DNA from: TMED27 sp963922705
GTDB lineage: Bacteria; Pseudomonadota; Alphaproteobacteria; Micavibrionales; Micavibrionaceae
Direction of reading: 5' to 3'
Length of the DNA stretch: 5,828 bases
Assembly: GCA_963922705.1 (NCBI GenBank)
Contig: CAWUJS010000097.1
Span: 1 to 5,828 of the forward strand
In this document: piece by piece, positions 1 to 5,777 of the stretch
Layout of the letters: every line of letters begins with the position of its first letter
Position numbering within the stretch: position 1 is the first letter of the stretch
The notes under the pieces: generated by a model
Seen by the model: only the letters and a program-made list of their open reading frames with translations
Told to the model about the DNA's origin: nothing
The model's database searches: none
Made by a program: the position numbers and the translations under genes

Positions 1-36
1 AACAAACCTCCGGTTTGCTTCGCCGCGGGGATGACG
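1..36 (-). repeat. Dispersed palindromic repeat, GTCATCCCCGCG family, copy 1
   Basis: Read on the minus strand this stretch begins CGTCATCCCCGCG (36 down to 24) and ends in a hairpin at 3-17 with a 6-bp stem, CAAACC/GGTTTG, and a 3-base TCC loop. The same 13 bases recur on the plus strand at 5655-5667, so this is a dispersed repeat and not a unique site. It lies downstream of the stop of the minus-strand gene ending at 85, but no T-tract follows the hairpin, so a terminator role is not supported. The left end of the element may be cut by the window edge. Confidence 0.6.
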
Positions 37-84
37 GTATTGAGGCAGTAATGACCATAAATCCAAATGCAATCGCCATGGATA

Positions 85-777
85 TCACCCCGGAGGGGCA
101 GCTTCGCATTCGGCGATGAGGGTTTGCAGTTCTTCTCTGACCTCCTCTTTGTCTGGATAAACTGGTTCTGGTGGCGGCTCGACCCCGGCATCGGTAAAGG
201 ATTTACGCACCGTTTCAGCCGTTTCGCGCTGGCTCTCATCATAGCCATGAGAATCCGCTCTCTCAGAAAGACCGCGCAATGTTACCGGGATAATCCGAGG
301 GTCATTGCGGAATGCATCTGTCAAGCGCCTTTCCGGCGTGATGTCATATGATTCCATCGTTGGAAAAACGGTTACAATAATATCATCGGGATTGCGATTG
401 GCAAGCTGCGCGGGCAATGATCCGGCATGGGAGAATTCCTCCAACACATCTCCAATATGAACCAGACCTGTTGTAACAATCGTTAAATCCGGTGCATTCG
501 GCGCATGGGTGGCATTGGTTGTTGTCGTTGCTATACCTCCATTACGGATTTCCATGCCTGCAAGACTTTCACAATGAATATACTCTGCTTGCGCGGCTTG
601 TTGCCACTCCTCACGCTCACTAACCAGCGCCTTAAAAAGCGCACCGTTTGGATCCAGAAAATTCTGGCATTTTGTCCATGCCATATCCGCAAGAATGATC
701 GGGGCACTGCTGGATAAGGCAGCCTGCAGGCGTGTATCAACTGCCAGAGGCGCTAGATAGCCATTATTCGCCATCAC
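85..777 (-). CDS. C-terminal fragment of the split gene
   Basis: The open stretch after the internal stop runs to the TGA at 87-85 and has 255 codons. The first plausible restart codons are GTG 777 and ATG 774, and neither has a good ribosome binding site. The product would begin (M)MANNGYLAPLAVD and contain an SEREEWQQAAQ helix, a threonine/asparagine-rich ATTTTNATHAPNAP linker, and the predicted strand IVTTGLVHIGDV. It ends in a proline- and glutamate-rich acidic tail (EPPPEPVYPDKEEVREEL). The 25 codons between 852 and 778 also read as plausible protein (NLHHYDPLGHVFARA), which argues that the GTG/ATG is not a native start and that this is the rear part of one gene. Confidence 0.45.
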   Translation of the reverse strand: MMANNGYLAPLAVDTRLQAALSSSAPIILADMAWTKCQNFLDPNGALFKALVSEREEWQQAAQAEYIHCESLAGMEIRNGGIATTTTNATHAPNAPDLTIVTTGLVHIGDVLEEFSHAGSLPAQLANRNPDDIIVTVFPTMESYDITPERRLTDAFRNDPRIIPVTLRGLSERADSHGYDESQRETAETVRKSFTDAGVEPPPEPVYPDKEEVREELQTLIAECEAAPPG

Positions 778-852
778 TGCACGGGCAAAAACATGCCCCA
801 GCGGGTCATAATGATGCAGATTATAATGTGTGCCTTGCTCTACTGTGCAATC

Positions 853-1308
853 TTAATATAGCCTGCTACGCGCAGCTAAACGATTATAAGGCAGCTCCAA
901 CGCCAGTGTAGCACCGGGATTACGATGCATCATCGCCGCTTGCAAATGGATTTGCGATGATGCACTATGTGCCTCCCCCATCACGAGAATGATTTTAGCC
1001 TCCGGTTTTTTATGGGCGCGGATGGTGTTCAGAATAATTTGAATATATTGCGCGCCAGCGTTGATATTGAGGGAGCCGTGATTTATTCCGTATTCTTTAT
1101 GGCCATAGCCGCTAACTCTGACATCCAAAGGCCCCCAGCCCTTTTTGTTCTTTGTAATGCCCTTGGGCAGGGCGATCGAATCTGCAATGCTCTGTGCATT
1201 AAGTTTTGTGCTTGTTACAATCGCCGGGCGGTTAACCTGCTCTATCGCAGGGGGGCTACAGCCGAATACCTTTTTTAAGCGGGATGTAATTGTGTTTTCT
1301 TTTAACAT
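853..1308 (-). CDS. N-terminal fragment of the split gene (GEAHS-containing)
   Basis: If expressed as it stands, this half gives a 151-residue product. It has a basic N-terminus (MLKENTITSRLKK), then a glycine-rich middle (GWGPLDVRVSGYGHKEYGINHGS, about 57-79), then a predicted strand IILVMGEAHS (106-115), then a second strand ATLALELP (133-140), ending AARSRLY. A TTG codon at 1344 would extend it by 12 residues, but that TTG lies inside the -35 box of the best promoter, so ATG 1308 is preferred. No Shine-Dalgarno sequence stands at the right distance from the ATG, which fits a leaderless message. A product ending right after the second strand would probably not fold as a complete domain of the proposed superfamily. 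Confidence 0.45.
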   Translation of the reverse strand: MLKENTITSRLKKVFGCSPPAIEQVNRPAIVTSTKLNAQSIADSIALPKGITKNKKGWGPLDVRVSGYGHKEYGINHGSLNINAGAQYIQIILNTIRAHKKPEAKIILVMGEAHSASSQIHLQAAMMHRNPGATLALELPYNRLAARSRLY

Positions 1309-1315
1309 GAGACAG

Positions 1316-1344
1316 ACAATAGACGAGCCTTTGTAATATGTCAA
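1316..1344 (-). promoter_or_regulatory. Sigma-70-type promoter of the split gene, probably leaderless
   Basis: On the minus strand there is a perfect TTGACA (1344-1339), a 17-base spacer, and TATTGT (1321-1316, four of six matches to TATAAT). The expected start of transcription, about seven bases downstream, falls at or next to the A of the ATG at 1308. This explains why no ribosome binding site is found there. The boxes and spacing are seen directly; the start point is inferred. Confidence 0.6.
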
Positions 1345-1453
1345 TGAATTATTTGTATCGGAATGTATTTATTTTATAGAATTTGTGTTGCGCATTCGCA
1401 TGTGGATTCTGTTTTTTGTTTGCACATACAGCGGGGGTTTCGCTGTTGGGCAT

Positions 1454-1483
1454 GAGATTTCTCAGCTTTGCTTCGAAATGACA
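1454..1483 (+). repeat. Short palindromic repeat, GAGATTTCTCAGC...GAAATGACA type
   Basis: This 30-base element has outer arms ATTTC (1457-1461) and GAAAT (1475-1479) and an inner AGC-TTT-GCT hairpin (1464-1472). It ends in TGACA, like the end of the neighbouring GTCATTGCGAG repeats read in reverse. It resembles the GAGATTCCTC...GGAATGACA intergenic repeats I know from other bacterial genomes. Only one copy is visible here, so the assignment rests on recollection and structure. Confidence 0.4.
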
Positions 1484-1494
1484 TTTTCTTTTAC

Positions 1495-1534
1495 CGTCAT
1501 TGCGAGGAAGCCGAAGGCTGACGCGGCAATCTCC
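1495..1534 (+). repeat. GTCATTGCGAGG palindromic repeat, copy R1
   Basis: It starts CGTCATTGCGAGGA and ends GACGCGGCAATCTCC, almost identical to the copy at 5778-5815. The inner hairpin is AGCC-GAA-GGCT and the outer arms are ATTGC and GCAAT. Its right end directly abuts the stop codon (TAA, 1537-1535) of the minus-strand regulator gene. The hairpin could therefore slow or end transcription of that gene, although no run of U would follow immediately. Confidence 0.75.
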
Positions 1535-2107
1535 TTAAAACCCAAAGCGGTTGGCGAGATTTTCGGCCTGCCCCAGATGCTTATCCAATGCTGCCATAGT
1601 TTTACCAAGATCGGGGCTATCATCCTCTTTCCAAGTCTTAAGCGTTTTCAGATAAATACCCGTAAGGCCAATCACCTTGGCCGCCCCGCGCAAGCCGTTT
1701 GTTTCAATGCCTGAAACCTCCAGCATCCAGCTCATGGAGCAACATAAATGCGGCGAGGATATCACGGCCTCTTTAGGGTCAGATTTAAAAGCATGTAAAA
1801 TCGATAATAAGCCATCCCGATAATCATTGAGGATTTCAAAACGCTCCATCATCACATCAAAGAGGCGGTCACGACAGGATTCCCCTGTATCCGGTTTTGT
1901 AAAGGCTTCTAAAACGCGGCGATCAATCATGCGCCCGAATGCAAATAAAATATCGCTTTTGCATGCGAAATGATCGTGCAGCTCTGCAAGGCTTAGGCCT
2001 GTTTTATCTGCAACATCCGATAGCGTGAGATTTTCCCATCCAAGCTCACTTGCAAGATCAAGCGTTTGGGTCACAATATCGTCTTTTGTCAATTTTTTCT
2101 TCGGCAT
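1535..2107 (-). CDS. TetR-family transcriptional regulator with COQ9-like C-terminus
   Basis: This 190-residue protein has the normal length and layout of a TetR-type repressor. A three-helix DNA-binding head covers roughly residues 5-52, with the helix-turn-helix in LTLSDVADKTGLSLAELHDHF (27-47) and the usual following K-SDIL. An all-helical ligand and dimer domain follows. The C-terminal segment TWKEDDSPDLGKTMAALDKHL (158-178) resembles the W-x-D-S-x-D-x-x-x-T-x-x-x-L-D pattern of the COQ9/'rpsU-divergent' proteins of alphaproteobacteria, which are TetR-fold proteins; this likeness is from memory. Two adjacent cysteines (122-123) lie in the core domain. ATG 2107 is chosen because MPKKKLTKDDIV begins where TetR heads normally begin; an AGG eight bases upstream is a modest ribosome site. 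It diverges from the kinase gene, a common arrangement for a local regulator. The ligand is unknown. Confidence 0.85.
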   Translation of the reverse strand: MPKKKLTKDDIVTQTLDLASELGWENLTLSDVADKTGLSLAELHDHFACKSDILFAFGRMIDRRVLEAFTKPDTGESCRDRLFDVMMERFEILNDYRDGLLSILHAFKSDPKEAVISSPHLCCSMSWMLEVSGIETNGLRGAAKVIGLTGIYLKTLKTWKEDDSPDLGKTMAALDKHLGQAENLANRFGF

Positions 2108-2179
2108 ACTCTTGGCCTGTCTTTGATTTTTCTATACTCATGGTGCATCATTTATACGAATCATACAAGGAATTGATCG
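2108..2179. promoter_or_regulatory. Divergent intergenic region with a candidate operator
   Basis: These 72 bases separate the starts of the regulator and the kinase and must hold promoters for both. TATA-like boxes are present (TATACT 2133-2138 plus; TATAGA 2136-2131 and TATAAA 2156-2151 minus), but none has a convincing -35 at 16-18 bases. A 12-base imperfect palindrome, ATGGTGCATCAT (2140-2151, ten of twelve positions symmetric), lies between them and is a possible operator for the TetR-type protein. It is shorter than most TetR operators, so this is a suggestion only. Confidence 0.35.
2167..2172 (+). promoter_or_regulatory. Ribosome binding site of the kinase gene
   Basis: AAGGAA lies seven bases before ATG 2180. 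It is the clearest Shine-Dalgarno sequence in the window and fixes the kinase start. Confidence 0.75.
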
Positions 2180-3181
2180 ATGTCTGAACCTACACTTGGA
2201 ATTGTTGCTGTTGGAAATGCACTTGTGGATGTTTTATCGCAGGTCAGCGATGAATTTATCAAAAACCAATCCGAACAATATGGCATGGAAAAAGGCGCGA
2301 TGACACTCATTGACGACGCACGTGCTCTTGAGCTTTATGGGCAGATGGATGACGGCATGGAGACATCCGGCGGCTCTGCCGCAAATACGATGGCGGGTTT
2401 TGCCTCTTTTGGCGGGAAAGGCGGGTTTATTGGCAAAGTAGCAGATGATGCGCTTGGCAAGACTTTTCAAAATGATATTCGCTCGCTTGGTATTCAGTTT
2501 GATACGCAACCGCTTGTCATGGGTGCACCAACGGGACGATGCCTCATTCTTGTAACGCCCGATGCGGAGCGGACAATGAACACGTTCTTGGGTGCATCAG
2601 TCGAGCTTGGCGATGATGATGTCGATGCGGAGTTAATCGCGCAAGCCAAAGTGACATATCTTGAAGGCTATCTTTATGATCGCGATCAGGCAAAGCGCGC
2701 TTTTGTAAAGGCTGCGGAGGCTGCGCATAATTATGGGCATCGCGTTTCGCTGACCTTGTCCGATCCGTTTTGTGTGGATCGCCATCGTCATGACTTTTTG
2801 GGATTGGTTGAAAACCACGTTGATATTCTGTTTGCCAATGAAGAGGAAATTAAATCACTTTATATGCAGCAGGATTTTGAAGATGCAAAATCAGCAGTGC
2901 GCGAGAAATGCGAGATTGCTGTTCTAACGCGCGGAGCGCAAGGCGCGGTTGTACTTGCTGATGGGAAGGAATTTGAAATTCCTGCGGCGCCTGTCGTGCA
3001 AGTCATTGATACGACCGGCGCGGGCGATCAGTTTGCTGCTGGTTTCTTATACGGTTTTACCGAAGGGTTAAGCATTGAACAATGCGGCCAATTAGGTGCG
3101 CTTGCTGCGGGGGAAGTGATTAGCCATATCGGCCCAAGGCCTTTGGTAAGCCTCGCGGATTTACGATCAAAGGCGGCTTGA
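2180..3181 (+). CDS. PfkB/ribokinase-family sugar kinase, probable adenosine kinase
   Basis: This cytoplasmic ATP-dependent kinase has 333 residues, normal for the family. In order it shows the N-terminal strand VAVGNALVDV (9-18) and the substrate-binding ETSGGSAANTMAG (61-73). The lid and sugar-contact region includes GRCLILVTPDAERTM (119-133) and LSDPFCVDRHR (193-203). FANEEE (218-223) and LTRGAQGAVV (249-258) follow, then the ATP/anion-hole signature DTTGAGDQFAAGFLYG (277-292), where D283 is the expected catalytic base. The sequence matches in style the alphaproteobacterial proteins annotated as adenosine kinase (GNAxVD, SGGSAxNT, LSDPFCV, IGPRPLVSL), which would phosphorylate adenosine to AMP in purine salvage. 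Substrate choice within PfkB kinases is hard to read, so ribokinase- or fructokinase-like activity remains possible. The next gene starts 54 bases later in the same direction with no terminator between, so co-transcription is likely. Confidence 0.9.
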   Translation: MSEPTLGIVAVGNALVDVLSQVSDEFIKNQSEQYGMEKGAMTLIDDARALELYGQMDDGMETSGGSAANTMAGFASFGGKGGFIGKVADDALGKTFQNDIRSLGIQFDTQPLVMGAPTGRCLILVTPDAERTMNTFLGASVELGDDDVDAELIAQAKVTYLEGYLYDRDQAKRAFVKAAEAAHNYGHRVSLTLSDPFCVDRHRHDFLGLVENHVDILFANEEEIKSLYMQQDFEDAKSAVREKCEIAVLTRGAQGAVVLADGKEFEIPAAPVVQVIDTTGAGDQFAAGFLYGFTEGLSIEQCGQLGALAAGEVISHIGPRPLVSLADLRSKAA

Positions 3182-3235
3182 TTTTATTAAATGAGTAGTG
3201 TCGTCCTTCGGTTTAAAGTTCCTGTCTATACAGCT

Positions 3236-4957
3236 ATGAAACAATCTAAAAAACTGAGATCAATATATTGGATTGCTTCGCTTACGCTCGCAATGACGTT
3301 AATGGTTAATCTTGCAACCGCCGCTGAAAAACAATTCGGGCTGGCGATGCATGGGGCGCCGAAATATTCGGATGATCATACGCATCTGGACTATGCCAAC
3401 CCTGATGCGCCAAAGGGCGGCAAGATCACTATGGCGGCGCTGGGGACATTTGATACGATCAACCCCTACTCCATTAAAGGCAAAGCGGCGCAGGGTTTGC
3501 ATTTTGTCTATGACCGCCTGATGCGCCGTGTCTGGGATGAGCCATTTACCATGTATCCGCTCATAGCCGAGCGTTATGAGATGCCCGAAGATCGCTCAAG
3601 CATTACATTTCATATCAACCCTGCGGCGCGCTTTCATGACGGCAGCCCAATCACCGCCGATGATGTTTTATTCAGCTTTGAAACTTTAAAGGAATCGGGT
3701 CGCCCCAATATGCGCCGTGTTTACCGTCTTGTTGAAAAGGCGGAAAAGCAAGGCAATGCCGTACATTTTGCGTTTGGAGAAGGGTATGATCGTGAGACAG
3801 CGCTTATTCTGGCGCTAATGCCTGTTTTGTCAAAGGCTTATTGGGAGGATAAAGACTTTGATAGCACGACATTGGATGATATTGCTTTAAACGGGCCATA
3901 CAAAATTAAAGAGATTGATCCCGGCAGGTCGATAACATATGCACGTGTTCAAGATTATTGGGCGAAAGATTTATTGCCGCATGTCGGGCATTATAATGCT
4001 GATGAAATCACCTATGATTATTACCGTGATGATAGTGTGGCTTTCGAGGCTTTTGCCAGCAGCAATCAGGATATCAGGCGCGAGGGCGATATTGCGAAAT
4101 GGTCGCAGAATTATGATTTTCCTGCGGTAAAGGATGGGAGGGTTCTTCAAAAAGCTCTGCCCCATGGCAGGCCGGAAAAAGCACGGGGATTTATTTTTAA
4201 TACCCGCCGTACGCCTTTCGATAATGTGCGGGTACGTGAGGCGCTCAGTCTCTTGCTTGATCGACAAACAATCAATCATTTGCTGTTCGGAAATCAAAAA
4301 CGTTTGATTGAATCTTATTTTCCTAACTCACCGTTTGAAAGTTTAGAAGCACCCCGGACTGCACCTCAAGATGCACGAAGCGCCATGCGCGAAGCTTCCA
4401 GGCTTTTGAAAGAGTCAGGGTGGAATGTTGAAAACGGCCAACAAGTCAAAGACGGACAGCCATTATCCTTTGAAGTGCTTTTGCAGCATCCAGAAGATGA
4501 AAAACTTGCCCTTAATTTTCAGCAATCCTTAAAACGCCTTGGCATTGATATGAGTATTCGCGTAACAGATAGTGCTGATTTTTTGCGGCGTTTGCGCGCC
4601 TATGATTATGATATGGTGCTGCATCACTGGCAATCATCACTTTCGCCGGGCACCGAGCAGCGTCTCTATTGGGGATGTGAGGCCGCAAAACAGGAAGGCC
4701 GCTTTAATTATGCCGGGATTTGTACCCCTGAAATAGACGCGCTTGCAGCCTCTATCGCCGATACAAAAACTCGCGATGCGCTAGTGACAGCAATGCAAAA
4801 GCTGGATACAAAGCTTTTGGCAGGGCATTACATGATCCCTTTGTTTTACATCGGCAAAGATTTCGTTGCTCATAACACCAAAATCAAACACCCCGATAAT
4901 ACGCCTTTATACGGCATGGTTCTGGAGACATGGTGGATAGATGATCAGCCGCATTAA
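3236..4957 (+). CDS. yejA: YejA-like family 5 extracellular solute (peptide) binding protein
   Basis: This periplasmic binding component of a peptide ABC importer has 573 residues. The signal peptide is MKQSKKLR, then a hydrophobic core WIASLTLAMTLMVNL (12-26), with likely cleavage after ATA (29). The mature start HGAPKYSDDHTHLDYANPDAPKGG (39-62) followed by GTFDTINPY is characteristic of YejA-type proteins, which bind oligopeptides such as microcin C. The family 5 signature FHDGSPITADDVLFSFE is at 133-149, and NTRRTPFDNVRVREALSLLLDR at 322-343. ATG 3236 is preferred because it gives a standard signal peptide; ATG 3191 would add 15 residues, and neither has a good ribosome site. Cysteines 481 and 496 might form a disulfide. 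No permease or ATPase gene (yejB, yejE, yejF) follows, so this copy is isolated from its transporter. A dispersed repeat forms part of the signal-peptide coding sequence. Confidence 0.9.
   Translation: MKQSKKLRSIYWIASLTLAMTLMVNLATAAEKQFGLAMHGAPKYSDDHTHLDYANPDAPKGGKITMAALGTFDTINPYSIKGKAAQGLHFVYDRLMRRVWDEPFTMYPLIAERYEMPEDRSSITFHINPAARFHDGSPITADDVLFSFETLKESGRPNMRRVYRLVEKAEKQGNAVHFAFGEGYDRETALILALMPVLSKAYWEDKDFDSTTLDDIALNGPYKIKEIDPGRSITYARVQDYWAKDLLPHVGHYNADEITYDYYRDDSVAFEAFASSNQDIRREGDIAKWSQNYDFPAVKDGRVLQKALPHGRPEKARGFIFNTRRTPFDNVRVREALSLLLDRQTINHLLFGNQKRLIESYFPNSPFESLEAPRTAPQDARSAMREASRLLKESGWNVENGQQVKDGQPLSFEVLLQHPEDEKLALNFQQSLKRLGIDMSIRVTDSADFLRRLRAYDYDMVLHHWQSSLSPGTEQRLYWGCEAAKQEGRFNYAGICTPEIDALAASIADTKTRDALVTAMQKLDTKLLAGHYMIPLFYIGKDFVAHNTKIKHPDNTPLYGMVLETWWIDDQPH
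3269..3299 (-). repeat. GTCATTGCGAG palindromic repeat, copy R2, inside the yejA-like gene
   Basis: Read on the plus strand, GATTGCTTCG (3271-3280) and CTCGCAATGACG (3287-3298) are exact copies of the two arms of R3 (5709-5743, in reverse complement). They are in the same order, separated here by 6 bases instead of 13. In the gene's frame the element encodes WIASLTLAMT, about half of the hydrophobic core of the signal peptide. The arm identities are seen directly; insertion into the gene is the inferred origin. Confidence 0.7.
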
Positions 4958-4964
4958 AACGCAA

Positions 4965-4993
4965 TTGAGCATAACCTCTCACACTGCTATGAT
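4965..4993 (+). promoter_or_regulatory. Sigma-70-type promoter of the lipoprotein gene
   Basis: TTGAGC (4965-4970, four of six matches to TTGACA), a 17-base spacer and TATGAT (4988-4993, five of six) lie just after the stop of the binding-protein gene. Transcription would begin near 5000, leaving a leader of about 30 bases with only a weak GGA (5018-5020) as ribosome site. The lipoprotein gene is therefore probably its own transcription unit. Confidence 0.6.
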
Positions 4994-5029
4994 GATTCTG
5001 TGTTTAATGTTTAATTCGGATTCATCGTC

Positions 5030-5548
5030 ATGAAGACCACTCATATTACTTTCTTTATAGGAATCTCAGCAATCTCTTTAAGTGCCGGCTGCACGAGCAA
5101 CATACCAAAAGTTGACAACGCTCAGTACTGGCAGCGCGCAAACCCTGCGGATACAACCTATATCAATGGACCCAAAGCACAGCAATTGCTTAACCGTGAT
5201 ATTGCGCGGTGTGTCACCGAATTGCGTGAGCTAGAGCGCCTTGGGCAGATTAAAAACGCTATCCCGGTTACACCGGATGGGCGCGTTTTAAACCCGGATG
5301 AGCTTGCCATGCGCGAAGTTGACACCCCGGAGCGTGACGGTTATTTATTCGCTGAACACAAGAATTACAGCGACTTTGAAGGATGCATGGATTTCGCAGG
5401 ATGGGAACGCACCAGATCACTCACTTACGATATGAGCCTGCGCGCAGAGCATAACTTCTTTGCCAATCATGTGAATTACAAAGATATGCGAGATCATCAT
5501 GACAAGGGTGAAGATAAGTCGCTTGATAGCGCCGAGTATAACGATTAA
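5030..5548 (+). CDS. Putative small lipoprotein of unknown function
   Basis: This 172-residue protein has a typical export signal: MKTTH, then a hydrophobic core ITFFIGISAISL, ending in a lipobox-like LSAGC with the lipidated cysteine at 21. The -3 position is serine, not the usual leucine, valine or isoleucine, so lipidation is likely but not certain. The mature part is hydrophilic. It contains NGPKAQQLLNRDIARCVTEL (46-65) and DFEGCMDFAGWERT (115-128). The two further cysteines, 61 and 119, could form a disulfide, and the C-M-x-x-x-G-W pattern is reminiscent of small envelope lipoproteins of Proteobacteria that share a late C-x-x-x-x-G-[WY] motif. The tail (151-172) is rich in histidine, aspartate and lysine. 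I do not recognise the family and assign no function. The placement is probably periplasmic, anchored in a membrane. It has its own promoter and no gene follows within the window. Confidence 0.8.
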   Translation: MKTTHITFFIGISAISLSAGCTSNIPKVDNAQYWQRANPADTTYINGPKAQQLLNRDIARCVTELRELERLGQIKNAIPVTPDGRVLNPDELAMREVDTPERDGYLFAEHKNYSDFEGCMDFAGWERTRSLTYDMSLRAEHNFFANHVNYKDMRDHHDKGEDKSLDSAEYND

Positions 5549-5578
5549 GCAGCCCGATTTCTGCCTCAATACCTTTAT

Positions 5579-5591
5579 CCTCGCGGCGAGG
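5579..5591. other. Small hairpin downstream of the lipoprotein gene
   Basis: CCTCG-CGG-CGAGG forms a 5-bp GC-rich stem with a 3-base loop, 31 bases after the lipoprotein stop. No T-run follows, so it is not a standard intrinsic terminator. The rest of 5549-5654 shows no gene or other clear signal. Confidence 0.3.
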
Positions 5592-5654
5592 TAAACCGTG
5601 GCTTTGTTCGCATTTATAGCGAGGAGCCTATTGTTTGGCACAATCAACAATTAT

Positions 5655-5674
5655 CGTCATCCCCGCGAAAGCGG
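5655..5674 (+). repeat. Dispersed repeat, GTCATCCCCGCG family, copy 2
   Basis: CGTCATCCCCGCGAAAGCGG shares its first 13 bases exactly with the copy at 24-36 on the opposite strand. The CCGC-GAAA-GCGG part is a 4-bp hairpin with a GAAA tetraloop. It resembles the widespread GTCATCCCCGCGAAAGCGGGG intergenic repeats of Proteobacteria (from memory). Confidence 0.65.
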
Positions 5675-5708
5675 CGTAATCGCAAAAAACCCTGAAACCA
5701 ACCCAGTT

Positions 5709-5770
5709 CGTCATTGCGAGGAGGCAGAGCCGACGAAGCAATCTGGATTGCTTCACTGCGTTCGATAACA
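5709..5770 (+). repeat. GTCATTGCGAGG palindromic repeat, copy R3, with decayed inverted half
   Basis: The left half is CGTCATTGCGAGGAGGC, inner hairpin GGC-AGA-GCC, then CGACGAAGCAATC. It continues into a perfect 9-bp inverted repeat, GAAGCAATC-TG-GATTGCTTC (5735-5754). The remainder, ACTGCGTTCGATAACAGG, looks like a worn inverted copy of the left half (compare GCTGCGCTCGCAATGACG). The whole could fold into one long imperfect cruciform. Confidence 0.75.
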
Positions 5771-5777
5771 GGAGAAT

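Larger units (their letters stand above)
85..1308 (-). pseudogene. Gene split by an in-frame stop; possible Tiki/ChaN/TraB-like protein
   Basis: Two open segments lie in the same minus-strand frame and are separated by a single TAA (855-853). The frame is open on both sides of that codon. From ATG 1308 it gives 151 codons, the stop, then 255 codons to the TGA at 87-85. The sequence across the stop reads smoothly, so a nonsense change in one gene of about 407 codons is the simplest explanation. Residues 106-115 (KIILVMGEAH) followed by LALELP at 135-140 resemble the strand-GExH and later acidic-strand pattern of the Tiki/ChaN/TraB/erythromycin-esterase superfamily. In the second half, IVTTGLVHIGDV could be the later conserved histidine segment. 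The family call is a weak inference. No clear signal peptide or membrane segment is seen. Alternatives are two separately translated proteins or a sequencing error at the stop. Confidence 0.6.

Noticed and set aside
67..717. Plus-strand open frames at 67-351 and 505-717
   Set aside because: Both lie opposite the C-terminal half of the split gene, have no ribosome site and give low-complexity or cysteine-rich translations without family character.
967..1336. Plus-strand open frames opposite the N-terminal half of the split gene
   Set aside because: They overlap the minus-strand frame that carries the GEAHS motif and promoter, and their translations show no recognisable domain or start signal.
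36..5573. 13-base inverted match GGTATTGAGGCAG (36-48) and CTGCCTCAATACC (5561-5573) that nearly brackets the window
   Set aside because: In a window of this size one 13-base match in inverted orientation is not improbable by chance. No shared flanks, target duplication or transposase support a mobile element.
5549..5654. Intrinsic terminator after the lipoprotein gene
   Set aside because: The only clear hairpin (5579-5591) is short and is not followed by a T-run.
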